This document shows, piece after piece, positions 50,532 through 58,371 of a stretch of DNA of 64,000 bases; position 1 is the first letter of the stretch, and each line of letters begins with the position of its first letter. This stretch comes from Kitasatospora phosalacinea (GTDB lineage Bacteria; Actinomycetota; Actinomycetes; Streptomycetales; Streptomycetaceae): assembly GCF_030268885.1 (NCBI RefSeq), contig NZ_BSSA01000033.1, positions 33,550 through 97,549 on the forward strand. Reading direction: 5' to 3'. Below the pieces are notes generated by a model that saw only the letters and a list, made by a program, of their open reading frames with translations, was not told the DNA's origin and made no database searches. Both the position numbers and the translations under genes were made by a program.

Positions 50532-51445
50532 CCCGGCCGCAGCCGACCGACCCCGACCAGCTCGCCTTCCAGCAGTACCGCACCCTGCTCTTCTCCGTCG
50601 CCTACCGCCTGCTCGGCTCCGCCGCCGACGCCGAGGACGTGGTCCAGGACGCCTGGCTCAAGTGGTCGGCGGCCGACCGGTCCGGGGTCGCCGACCCCAG
50701 GGCGTACCTGACCAGGATCGTCTCCAACCTGGCGATGGAGCAGCTCCGTTCGACCCGCCACCGGCGCGAGAGCTACGTCGGACCGTGGCTGCCGGAGCCG
50801 GTCCTCACCGGCCCGGACGCCGCCGACGGCGCCGTCGCGGCGGACTCGGTCTCCACGGCCCTGCTGCTGGTGCTGGAGACGCTGAGCCCCCTGGAGCGGG
50901 CGGTCTTCGTGCTGAAGGAGGTCTTCGCGTTCAGCCACGCGGAGATCGCGCAGGCGGTGGACCGCTCCGAGGCGGCGGTCCGGCAGACCGCGCACCGCGC
51001 CCGCGAGCACGTCCGGGCCCGGCGGCCCCGCTTCCCCGCGGACCGCGCCCGCCGGCGCGACGTCACCGAGCGCTTCCTGGCGGCGGCGACGGGCGGCGAC
51101 CTCAACACCCTCATGGAGCTGCTCTCCCCGGAGGTGACGCTGTGGACCGACGGCGGCGGCAAGGTCCGCCAGGCCCTCAAGCCGGTCGTCGGCCAGGAGA
51201 CCGTGGCCCGCTGGTTCGCCGCGCTCGGCTCCGCGACCTACCAGGGCGTCGGACCGGACCGGATGCGGACGGAACTCACCTCGGTCAACGGCGGCCCGGG
51301 CCTGGTCTTCCACGGCCCGGACCGGGTGATCGCCACGATGACCTTCGACTTCGACCCGGCGGGCCGCATCTGCGCCATCCACAACGTGGCCAACCCGGAC
51401 AAGCTCCGCGCCGTCGCCGACGGCACCCGGCACCGGCTCTCCTGA
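50528..51445 (+). CDS. sigJ: RNA polymerase sigma factor, ECF41 (SigJ) group
   Basis: 305 aa. Sigma-70 region 2 (about 15-85), region 4 (about 120-180; FSHAEIAQAVDRSEAAVRQTAHRARE), and a C-terminal SnoaL-like domain (about 185-305) with the DGGGKV and NPDKL motifs diagnostic of ECF41. The C-terminal domain takes the place of an anti-sigma factor and modulates activity. GTG start in a 4-bp overlap with the oxidoreductase. Controls its own promoter at 49261 (inference). Confidence 0.93.
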   Translation: MTRPQPTDPDQLAFQQYRTLLFSVAYRLLGSAADAEDVVQDAWLKWSAADRSGVADPRAYLTRIVSNLAMEQLRSTRHRRESYVGPWLPEPVLTGPDAADGAVAADSVSTALLLVLETLSPLERAVFVLKEVFAFSHAEIAQAVDRSEAAVRQTAHRAREHVRARRPRFPADRARRRDVTERFLAAATGGDLNTLMELLSPEVTLWTDGGGKVRQALKPVVGQETVARWFAALGSATYQGVGPDRMRTELTSVNGGPGLVFHGPDRVIATMTFDFDPAGRICAIHNVANPDKLRAVADGTRHRLS

Positions 51446-51499
51446 GCCCGCCCGGCCACGGTCGGCGCCTCCGCCGCCGTGTGCGCCCGCGCGACCGCG

Positions 51500-51916
51500 T
51501 CAGGGAGCCGAGTCGATCTCGGCGACGAGCTCCTCGACGCGGGCGCGGACGGCGTCGCGGATGGGGCGGACGGCTTCGAGGCCCTGTCCGGCCGGGTCGT
51601 CGAGGGGCCAGTCCCGGTAGTGCTTGCCCGGGAAGAAGGGGCAGGCGTCGCCGCAGCCCATGGTGATGACGTAGTCGGAGGAGCGGACGGCCTCGGTGGT
51701 GAGGACCTTCGGCTGCTGGGCGGAGATGTCGATGCCGACCTCGGCCATCGCCGCCACGGCGGACGGGTTGACCCGGTGGCCGGGGGCCGAGCCGGCGGAG
51801 CGGACCTCCACCCGGTCACCGGCGAGGTGGGTGAGGAAGGCCGCGGCCATCTGGGAGCGGCCGGCGTTGTGGACGCAGACGAACAGCACGGAGGCGCGCG
51901 GCGCGGCGGCGGTCAT
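51500..51916 (-). CDS. arsC: Arsenate reductase (low-MW phosphatase type)
   Basis: 138 aa. LMW protein-tyrosine phosphatase fold with the CX5R loop VCVHNAGRSQMAA and a second cysteine region MGCGDACPFF for the intramolecular redox relay. Reduces arsenate to arsenite for export by Acr3. Divergent from arsR-acr3 across a 77-bp gap. Confidence 0.93.
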   Translation of the reverse strand: MTAAAPRASVLFVCVHNAGRSQMAAAFLTHLAGDRVEVRSAGSAPGHRVNPSAVAAMAEVGIDISAQQPKVLTTEAVRSSDYVITMGCGDACPFFPGKHYRDWPLDDPAGQGLEAVRPIRDAVRARVEELVAEIDSAP

Positions 51917-51993
51917 GGCGGGGCGGGTCCTTCGGTGGGGGTTCGGGAAGCCGTGGAACGCATCAGCTGTGGATGATGTGAAAGTATCAGCCC

Positions 51994-52299
51994 ATGGTGA
52001 TGTCAGTCGACACTGAACTGTTGCGCGTGCTGTCCGACCCGCTCAGGCTGCGGATCGTGACCCTGCTGGCCCGCGAAACCCTGTGCACCACGCACCTGGT
52101 CGCGGAGACCGGCGCCCGCCAGACCAACCTCTCCAACCACCTCAGGGTGCTGCGGGACGCGGGCGTGGTGGACACCGAGCCGTGCGGCCGCTTCACGTAC
52201 TACCGGCTGCGCCCGGAGGTGCTGGAGTCGCTGTCCGCGCAGTTCGCCGACCTCGCCGCCACCGCCCGCGCCCACGCCGACACCAAGAGGTCCTGCTGA
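51994..52299 (+). CDS. arsR: ArsR/SmtB regulator of the acr3 operon
   Basis: 101 aa. Winged helix: ELLRVLSDPLRLRIVTLLARETLCTTHLVAETGARQTNLSNHLRVLRDAGVV. One cysteine lies at the usual ArsR ELCVC-like position (ETLCTTHL) and another ends the protein (KRSC), so the metalloid site may be atypical. The start could also be the ATG two codons later. A weak CATCA-N8-TGATG repeat lies at 51961-51978. The stop overlaps the acr3 start by 1 bp. Confidence 0.85.
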   Translation: MVMSVDTELLRVLSDPLRLRIVTLLARETLCTTHLVAETGARQTNLSNHLRVLRDAGVVDTEPCGRFTYYRLRPEVLESLSAQFADLAATARAHADTKRSC

Positions 52300-53399
52300 T
52301 GCCCCGCACCGCACCCGCTCCGGAGACCAGACCCGCCGAGGCCGCGGCGTCGGTCGCCGGGAAGCTCTCCTTCGTCGACCGCTACCTGGCGGTGTGGATC
52401 CTGGCCGCGATGGCCGTCGGCCTCGGACTCGGCCGCCTGGTCCCGGGGTTGAACGACGCCCTCGCCGAGGTGGAGGTGGGCGGGATCTCGCTGCCGATCG
52501 CGCTCGGCCTGCTGGTCATGATGTACCCGGTACTGGCGAAGGTCCGCTACGACCGCCTCGACGCCGTCACCGGCGACCGCAGGCTCATGGCCTCCTCGCT
52601 GGTGGTCAACTGGATCCTCGGGCCCGCGGTGATGTTCGCCCTCGCCTGGATCTTCCTGGCCGACCTGCCCGCGTACCGCACCGGTCTGATCGTCGTCGGC
52701 CTGGCCCGCTGCATCGCCATGGTGATCATCTGGAACGACCTCGCCTGCGGCGACCGCGAGGCCGCCGCCGTCCTGGTCGCGCTCAACAGCGTCTTCCAGG
52801 TCGTCATGTTCGGCGTTCTGGGCTGGTTCTACCTCGACCTGCTGCCCGGCTGGCTGGGCCTGGGTGAGGGTGAGCACCTGAATGTGTCGATGTGGAAGAT
52901 CGCCCTCAACGTCGTCGTCTTCCTCGGCATCCCGCTGGTCGCCGGGTTCCTCACCCGCCGCCTCGGCGAGAAGAGGCTCGGCCGCGCCCGCTACGAGAAC
53001 AACCTGCTCCCGAAGATCGGCCCTTGGGCGCTGTACGGCCTGCTGTTCACCATCGTCGTCCTCTTCGCCCTCCAGGGGAGGACGATCACCTCGCAGCCGC
53101 TGGACGTCGCCCGGATCGCCCTGCCGCTGCTCGCCTACTTCGCGCTCATGTGGTTCGGCACCTTCGCCCTCGGCAAGGGCCTGGGCCTGACCTACGACCG
53201 CACCGCCACGTTGGCCTTCACCGCCGCGGGCAACAACTTCGAACTCGCCATCGCCGTGGCCATCGGCACCTTCGGCGTCACCTCCGGCCAGGCCCTGGCG
53301 GGCGTCGTCGGCCCGCTGATCGAGGTGCCGGTGCTGATCGCCCTGGTCTACGTCTCCCTCGCCCGGCGCAGGAAGTTCCGCTCCACCACGGCGCACTGA
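52299..53399 (+). CDS. acr3: Arsenite efflux transporter, ACR3 family
   Basis: 366 aa, ten membrane helices. The conserved Cys of the ACR3 arsenite site is in ARCIAMVIIWNDLACGD; FTAAGNNFELAIAVAIGTFG is also typical. Exports arsenite. Co-translated with arsR (1-bp overlap, TGATG). Confidence 0.95.
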   Translation: MPRTAPAPETRPAEAAASVAGKLSFVDRYLAVWILAAMAVGLGLGRLVPGLNDALAEVEVGGISLPIALGLLVMMYPVLAKVRYDRLDAVTGDRRLMASSLVVNWILGPAVMFALAWIFLADLPAYRTGLIVVGLARCIAMVIIWNDLACGDREAAAVLVALNSVFQVVMFGVLGWFYLDLLPGWLGLGEGEHLNVSMWKIALNVVVFLGIPLVAGFLTRRLGEKRLGRARYENNLLPKIGPWALYGLLFTIVVLFALQGRTITSQPLDVARIALPLLAYFALMWFGTFALGKGLGLTYDRTATLAFTAAGNNFELAIAVAIGTFGVTSGQALAGVVGPLIEVPVLIALVYVSLARRRKFRSTTAH

Positions 53400-53467
53400 C
53401 CACCCCGGGCAGCGCCGGGACGGGCAGGGGAGGGCGGGCGGTCGCGGGAAGTCCTCCGGGGGACGGA

Positions 53468-53827
53468 TCAGCGGTTCAGGTCGAGGAGCCGGGCCAGGGC
53501 CGCGAGGACGGACGGCTCGACGCGGTAGTACACCCAGGTGCCGCGGCGTTCGGAGGCGAGCAGTCCGGCCTCGCGGAGCTTCTTGAGGTGGTGGGAGACG
53601 GTCGGCTGGGAGACGCCGACGTCCTGGACGTCACAGACGCACGCCTCGCCGCCCGGGTGCGAGGCGACCTTCGAGAAGAGGCGCAGCCGCACCGGGTCGC
53701 CGAGCGCCTTGAACATCGCGGCCGTCTTCACCGCGTCCGCCTCGGAGAGTTCCGCCGAGGTCAGCGGCGGGCAGCAGGGCACGACCTCCGGCGCGAGGAC
53801 CGGCAACTCCACCCGTGAATTCGACAT
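53468..53827 (-). CDS. arsR: ArsR/SmtB regulator, vicinal-cysteine type
   Basis: 119 aa. Winged helix (about 35-105) with HTH SQPTVSHHLKKLREAGLL. A vicinal pair at the N-terminus (PCC, about 18-19) and GEACVCDV in the sensor helix give three to four thiols for arsenite, unlike the other ArsR in this island. Divergent from arsO. The operator at 53823-53851 overlaps its start. Confidence 0.9.
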   Translation of the reverse strand: MSNSRVELPVLAPEVVPCCPPLTSAELSEADAVKTAAMFKALGDPVRLRLFSKVASHPGGEACVCDVQDVGVSQPTVSHHLKKLREAGLLASERRGTWVYYRVEPSVLAALARLLDLNR

Positions 53828-53851
53828 ATGTCTATATTGACACCCGTCAAT
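53823..53851. promoter_or_regulatory. ArsR operator region in arsR-arsO promoter
   Basis: Two inverted repeats: GACATATGTC (53823-53832, overlaps the arsR start codon) and ATTGAC-N4-GTCAAT (53836-53851). ATTGAC/GTCAAT half-sites are typical of actinobacterial ArsR sites. Binding here would block arsR and control arsO. Confidence 0.65.
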
Positions 53852-53952
53852 TCCCGGTGGCAAGGTCGGAGACGACAACACATCGACGCCTGTCGAACCA
53901 GGCGGGCCGCGGCCGTCGCCGCACCGCTCGGCGCGAAGAGGAGCCCACCGCC

Positions 53953-55329
53953 ATGACCTCCGCCCCCACCGGCCTGCCCGTTCTGGTGATCGGCGCCGGA
54001 CCGATCGGCCTGGCCGCCGCCGCCCACCTGCTGGAGCGCGGCCTCGAACCGCTCGTCCTGGAGGCCGGACCGTCGGCCGCCACCGCCGTCCGCGCGTGGT
54101 CGCACGTCCGGTTGTTCTCACCGTGGGCCGAGGTCGTCGACCCGGCCGCCGAGCGGCTGCTGGTCCCCACCGGCTGGGTCCGCCCCGACGGTGCCGGGTA
54201 CCCCACCGGCGGCGAGTGGGTCGCGCAGTACCTCCAGCCGCTGGCCGACGTCCTCGGCGGGCGCGTCCGCTACGACGCCCGGGTCACCGGCGTCGCCCGC
54301 GCCGGGCGGGACCGCGTCGTCGACGCCGACCGCGAGCAGCAGCCCTTCACCGTCCACGTCACCCGCGCCGACGGCCGCGAGGAGCGCCTGCCGGTGCGCG
54401 CCGTGGTCGACGCCTCCGGCACCTGGTCCACCCCGAACCCGTTGGGCGCCGACGGCCTGCCCGCCCTCGGCGAGCGCGCCGCCGCCGACCGCATCTCCTA
54501 CCGCGTCCCCGACCTGAAGGACCCGGCCGTACGGGCCCGCTACGCCGGGAGGCGCACCGCCGTCGTCGGCAGCGGCGCCTCCGCGTTCACCGCCCTCGCC
54601 GCCCTCGCCGACCTGGCGAAGGCCGCGCCCGGCACCCACGCGGTGTGGGTGCTGCGCCGCGGCCTCACCGGCTCCACCTACGGCGGCGGCAGCGCCGACC
54701 GGCTCCCCGCCCGCGGGGCGCTCGGCCTCGCCGCCGAGGCCGCCGTGGACGACGGCCACGCCACCGCCCTCACCGGGTTCCGCACCGCCGCCGTCGACCG
54801 GACCGCCGACGGCAGGCTGGCGCTCGTCTCCGAGGACGGCACCCGCACCGAGGAGTTGGACGAGGTCGTCGTCCTCACCGGCCTGCGCCCCGACCTGTCC
54901 TTCCTCACCGAACTGCGCCTCGGCCTCGACGACCGCCTCCAGGCCCCGACCGCGCTCGCCCCGCTGATCGACCCCAACCAGCACTCCTGCGGCACCGTCC
55001 ACCCCCACGGCGCGAACGAGCTCTCCCACCCCGAGCAGGACGTCCACCTGGTCGGCATGAAGTCCTACGGCCGCGCCCCGACCTTCCTCGCCCTGACCGG
55101 ATACGAGCAGGTCCGCTCGGTGGCCGCCGCCCTCGCCGGGGACCACGAGGCCGCCGCCCGCGTCGAACTCACCCTCCCCGAAACGGGCGTCTGCGGCGGC
55201 GCCCGCCTGTACGACGAGCCCGCCGGGGAGCAGGGCGACGGCTGCTGCGGCGTTCCCGCGGCCCCGCAGCTGATCACCCTCAACGTCCCCTCGACCGGCG
55301 GATCCTGCACGCCCGGCGGCGGCTGCTGA
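53953..55329 (+). CDS. arsO: ArsO-like FAD monooxygenase with cysteine-rich C-terminus
   Basis: 458 aa. FAD loop VIGAGPIGLAAAAHLLERG (about 12-30) and NADPH loop AVVGSGASAFTALAALAD (about 200-217) of the flavin monooxygenase type. ArsO-like proteins occur in Streptomyces ars clusters; their reaction is not settled. The last 45 residues carry several cysteines (TGVCGG, GDGCCGV, GGSCTPGGGC), possibly a metalloid-binding tail. Under control of the divergent ArsR. Confidence 0.85.
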   Translation: MTSAPTGLPVLVIGAGPIGLAAAAHLLERGLEPLVLEAGPSAATAVRAWSHVRLFSPWAEVVDPAAERLLVPTGWVRPDGAGYPTGGEWVAQYLQPLADVLGGRVRYDARVTGVARAGRDRVVDADREQQPFTVHVTRADGREERLPVRAVVDASGTWSTPNPLGADGLPALGERAAADRISYRVPDLKDPAVRARYAGRRTAVVGSGASAFTALAALADLAKAAPGTHAVWVLRRGLTGSTYGGGSADRLPARGALGLAAEAAVDDGHATALTGFRTAAVDRTADGRLALVSEDGTRTEELDEVVVLTGLRPDLSFLTELRLGLDDRLQAPTALAPLIDPNQHSCGTVHPHGANELSHPEQDVHLVGMKSYGRAPTFLALTGYEQVRSVAAALAGDHEAAARVELTLPETGVCGGARLYDEPAGEQGDGCCGVPAAPQLITLNVPSTGGSCTPGGGC

Positions 55330-55526
55330 CCGCCACCGCGGACGGAGGGCTGCGTTCGGAGCCGACGCACCGGACGACTCGTCGGGGGCGTGCCGGAACA
55401 TGGTGGGCGCCCCGCCCGGCGGGGGTGGCGGGGCGCGAACGTTTCAGCGGGGCGGTGGGGCCGGAACTGGGCGGACCGGGGCGGGCGGGGAGGAGTGATT
55501 GACACGTCCGAGGCCCCTTTCCACCA

Positions 55527-55540
55527 TGGGAGCGCTCCCA
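55527..55540. promoter_or_regulatory. CebR box
   Basis: TGGGAGCGCTCCCA, a perfect 14-bp palindrome identical to the consensus of CebR, the cellobiose-responsive LacI-family repressor of Streptomyces cellulose utilisation. It lies 146 bp upstream of the glycoside hydrolase ATG. The rest of the gap 55330-55685 shows nothing else. Confidence 0.85.
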
Positions 55541-55685
55541 AAGCGTGTCCGCACCCCCACCTGCCCGCCCGGCACCGCACGGCCGCGCGGTCGCAGGCCG
55601 CACAGTCCGGTACCCCGTCCACCCGCTCGGCTCCGCGGCGCACCCGGCCGCGGGACCGGCGCCCCACCCGGGAGGAACGACCCCC

Positions 55686-57803
55686 ATGCTGTTCCGCAGG
55701 AGACCAGCCGGAGACCGCCGCCGTCCGCTCGGCGCGACGGCCTCGGCGGTGCTGGCCGTCGCGGCCGCGGCGCTGCCGCTGTCCGCCCCCGTCACCGCTG
55801 CCGCCGCCGACACCGCCCCCGCGGGCGACACCACGGTGACGGTGAACGCGGCCGCGGGCCTGGGCACCGTCAGCCCCAGCGCGCTCGGCGTCAACGCCGC
55901 GATCTGGGACTCGCACATGAACGACCCGGAGGTGGTGTCGCTGTACCGGGCCGCGGGGGTCGGCGCGCTGCGCTACCCCGGCGGCTCGTACGCGGACATC
56001 TACCACTGGGTCGACCACACCGCGCCGGGCGGCTACGTCGCCCCGGGCACCGGGTTCGACGCGTTCATGGGCACGGTGAAGGCGACCGGCGCGCAGCCGA
56101 TCCTGATCGCCAACTACGGTTCCGGCACGGCCCAGGAGGCCGCGGACTGGGTCCGGTACGCCAACGTCACCAAGGGGTACGGGGCGAAGTACTGGGAGAT
56201 CGGCAACGAGATCTACGGCAACGGCGTCTACGGCAGCGGCTGGGAGAACGACACCCACGCCGACAAGACACCGGACCAGTACGCCCGGGAGGTCAAGGCG
56301 TACGCCGCGGCGATGAAGGCCGTCGACCCGAGCGTGAAGATCGGCGCGGTGCTGACCATGCCCGGCAACTGGCCGGACGGGATCGTCGCCTCCGGTGACA
56401 GCGGCGACTGGAACCACACCGTGCTGGCGGCCGTCGCGCACGACGTCGACTTCGTCAGCGTGCACTGGTACCCGAACGCGGGCGGCGGCGGCCAGTCGCT
56501 GGCCGCGGTGCAGCAACTGCCCGGTGAGCTGCGGGAGGTGCGCAACCTGCTGGACCGGTACGCGGGCGCCGACTCGGCGAAGATCGGCATCGCGATGACC
56601 GAGGTGAACTCCGACTCCGGCAACGGCGCGCTGACCAGCCGTCCGAACGGCCTGTTCGCGGCCGAGGCGATGAGCACCGCGCTGGAGAACGGCGTCTTCA
56701 GCGTCGACTGGTGGGACACCCACAACGGCGTCGGCCCGATCACCACCGTCAACGGCGAGACCGACTACGGCGACATGGGCCTGCTCTCCAGCGGCGGCTG
56801 CAACGGCAGCGTCTGCGAGCCGGCCGTGAACACCCCGTTCGCGCCGTACCACGGCATCAAGGCGCTGGGCGCGCTCAGCGACCCGGGCGACACCATGCTG
56901 GCCTCCGCGGCCTCCGGCTCCGAGGTCTCCTCGCACGCGGTGCTGCGGGCCGACGGCGACCTCAGCGTGCTGCTGCTGAACAAGAGTTCCAGCACCGCGC
57001 ACACCGTGGACCTGCGCTACCAGGGCTTCACCGCGGACGGCTCGGCCCCCGTCGTGCAGCGCTGGGCGCCCGGCGACGACGGCTTGGTCGACGCGACCGG
57101 CACCGCCACCGCCGCGTCCGCGACCCTCGCCCCGTACTCGATCACCGTGCTGACCGTGCACCCGAAGCCCGGCACCGGCCCGTCCTCGGCGACCGTCGGC
57201 GCGCCCGGCACGCCGAGCACCACCTCGGTCGGCGCCAACACCGTCGCGCTGAGCTGGCCGGCCGCCACCGGTGCGGTGGACCGCTACGAGGTGTACGAGC
57301 AGCTCGGCGCCACCGTCCAGCTGCTGGGCTCCTCCACCGGCACCTCCGCCACCCTCTACAACCTGCCGCCCGGCTCCCGGCACACCGTCAACGTGCTGGC
57401 CCGCGACCAGGCCGGGCACCTCTCCCGCCCGTCCGTCCCGCTGACCTTCACCACCGGCACCCCCGGCGACAGCACCTGCACCGTCACGTACCAGGTCACC
57501 GCGGGCTGGGGCAACGGCTTCGTCGCCAGCGTCGTGGTGAGCAACCTCGGCCCGGCCGACCTCAACGGCTGGACGCTGGACTTCGACTGGCCCTCCACCG
57601 GGCAGTCCGTCGGCTCCTGGTGGAACGCGAACGTCACCGGCACCGGCCAGCACGTCCGGGTCACCAACGGCGACCACAACGGCCACCTGGTGCCGAACGG
57701 CGGCAACTCGGCGGACTTCGGCTTCGTCGGCAACAACAACGGCGCCAACCCGTCCCCGACGGTCTTCCGCCTGAACGGGACGGTCTGCCGCACCGTCAGC
57801 TGA
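55686..57803 (+). CDS. Secreted glycoside hydrolase with FnIII and CBM2
   Basis: 705 aa. Signal peptide (1 to about 40), a clan GH-A TIM barrel (about 50-400) most like alpha-L-arabinofuranosidase/GH51- or GH39-type enzymes, a beta domain (about 405-490), FnIII (about 505-590) and a cellulose-binding CBM2 (about 597-703; Cys598 and Cys701 at its ends). Probable acid/base Glu175 (YWEIGNEIYG) and nucleophile Glu306 (GIAMTEVNSD). Exact substrate unknown; the CBM2 and CebR box point to plant cell walls. Confidence 0.83.
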   Translation: MLFRRRPAGDRRRPLGATASAVLAVAAAALPLSAPVTAAAADTAPAGDTTVTVNAAAGLGTVSPSALGVNAAIWDSHMNDPEVVSLYRAAGVGALRYPGGSYADIYHWVDHTAPGGYVAPGTGFDAFMGTVKATGAQPILIANYGSGTAQEAADWVRYANVTKGYGAKYWEIGNEIYGNGVYGSGWENDTHADKTPDQYAREVKAYAAAMKAVDPSVKIGAVLTMPGNWPDGIVASGDSGDWNHTVLAAVAHDVDFVSVHWYPNAGGGGQSLAAVQQLPGELREVRNLLDRYAGADSAKIGIAMTEVNSDSGNGALTSRPNGLFAAEAMSTALENGVFSVDWWDTHNGVGPITTVNGETDYGDMGLLSSGGCNGSVCEPAVNTPFAPYHGIKALGALSDPGDTMLASAASGSEVSSHAVLRADGDLSVLLLNKSSSTAHTVDLRYQGFTADGSAPVVQRWAPGDDGLVDATGTATAASATLAPYSITVLTVHPKPGTGPSSATVGAPGTPSTTSVGANTVALSWPAATGAVDRYEVYEQLGATVQLLGSSTGTSATLYNLPPGSRHTVNVLARDQAGHLSRPSVPLTFTTGTPGDSTCTVTYQVTAGWGNGFVASVVVSNLGPADLNGWTLDFDWPSTGQSVGSWWNANVTGTGQHVRVTNGDHNGHLVPNGGNSADFGFVGNNNGANPSPTVFRLNGTVCRTVS

Positions 57804-57820
57804 CCGCAGCACCGCACGAC

Positions 57821-57872
57821 CGGGCGCGGGCCCGGCGAGGAGGCGCCCTGCTCCTCGCCGGGCCCGCGCCCG
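57821..57872. terminator. 22-bp perfect hairpin
   Basis: Perfect 22-bp arms (57821-57842 and 57851-57872) with an 8-nt loop, between the glycoside hydrolase and the convergent ArsR-type gene. Confidence 0.8.
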
Positions 57873-57879
57873 CGCGCGT

Positions 57880-58239
57880 TCAGGGCTGCGGGGTCCAGGC
57901 GGCGACGAGGTCGAGCAGGCCGGGGAAGCGCGCGTTCAGGTCGTCGACCCGGACCTGGCTGCGGCGTTCGAGGCCGTACTGCCGCTGGCGGGTGACGCCG
58001 GCCTCGCGCAGCGCCTTGAAGTGGTGGGTGAGCGAGGACTTGGGGCGGTCGAGGCCGAACCAGTGGCAGGAGTGGTCGAACTCCTCGGACTCCAGCAGGA
58101 GCTTGCGGACGATGGTCAGCCGCAGCGAGGAGCTCAGCGCGCCCATCACCTCCTCCAGCCGCAGGTCCGCGACGGACGGCTCGGGGAGCGGCTCGGGCAG
58201 GTCGGGCGGCTCCGGGAGGGTCTTGAAGGCGGCTGGCAT
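57880..58239 (-). CDS. ArsR-like winged-helix regulator of the divergent MFS gene
   Basis: 119 aa. Winged helix (about 25-105): VMGALSSSLRLTIVRKLLLESEEFDHSCHWFGLDRPKSSLTHHFKALREAGV. A proline/glutamate-rich N-terminus precedes it. No metal-binding cysteine motif, so the ligand is likely organic. Two operators lie between it and the MFS gene at 58372. Confidence 0.82.
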   Translation of the reverse strand: MPAAFKTLPEPPDLPEPLPEPSVADLRLEEVMGALSSSLRLTIVRKLLLESEEFDHSCHWFGLDRPKSSLTHHFKALREAGVTRQRQYGLERRSQVRVDDLNARFPGLLDLVAAWTPQP

Positions 58240-58287
58240 GGGCGGTTCCTCGTCTCTCCGTGCTGCTCCGGGCGTCCGGATCCCGTT

Positions 58288-58309
58288 CAGTACGACTCCA
58301 ATCGTACTG
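58288..58309. promoter_or_regulatory. Operator 1 of the ArsR-MFS divergent promoter
   Basis: CAGTACGA-N6-TCGTACTG: perfect 8-bp arms, 6-nt spacer (CTCCAA). Paired with a near-copy at 58317, centres 28 bp apart. Confidence 0.75.
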
Positions 58310-58316
58310 GATGCTA

Positions 58317-58337
58317 AGTTCGACTCGACTCGTACTG
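58317..58337. promoter_or_regulatory. Operator 2 of the ArsR-MFS divergent promoter
   Basis: AGTTCGA-N6-TCGTACT, 7-bp arms with one mismatch and the same 6-nt spacer as operator 1. It ends 35 bp before the MFS start at 58372. Confidence 0.65.
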
Positions 58338-58371
58338 ACGGGAGCCGACAGGCAGATCAGGGGGTACTCCC

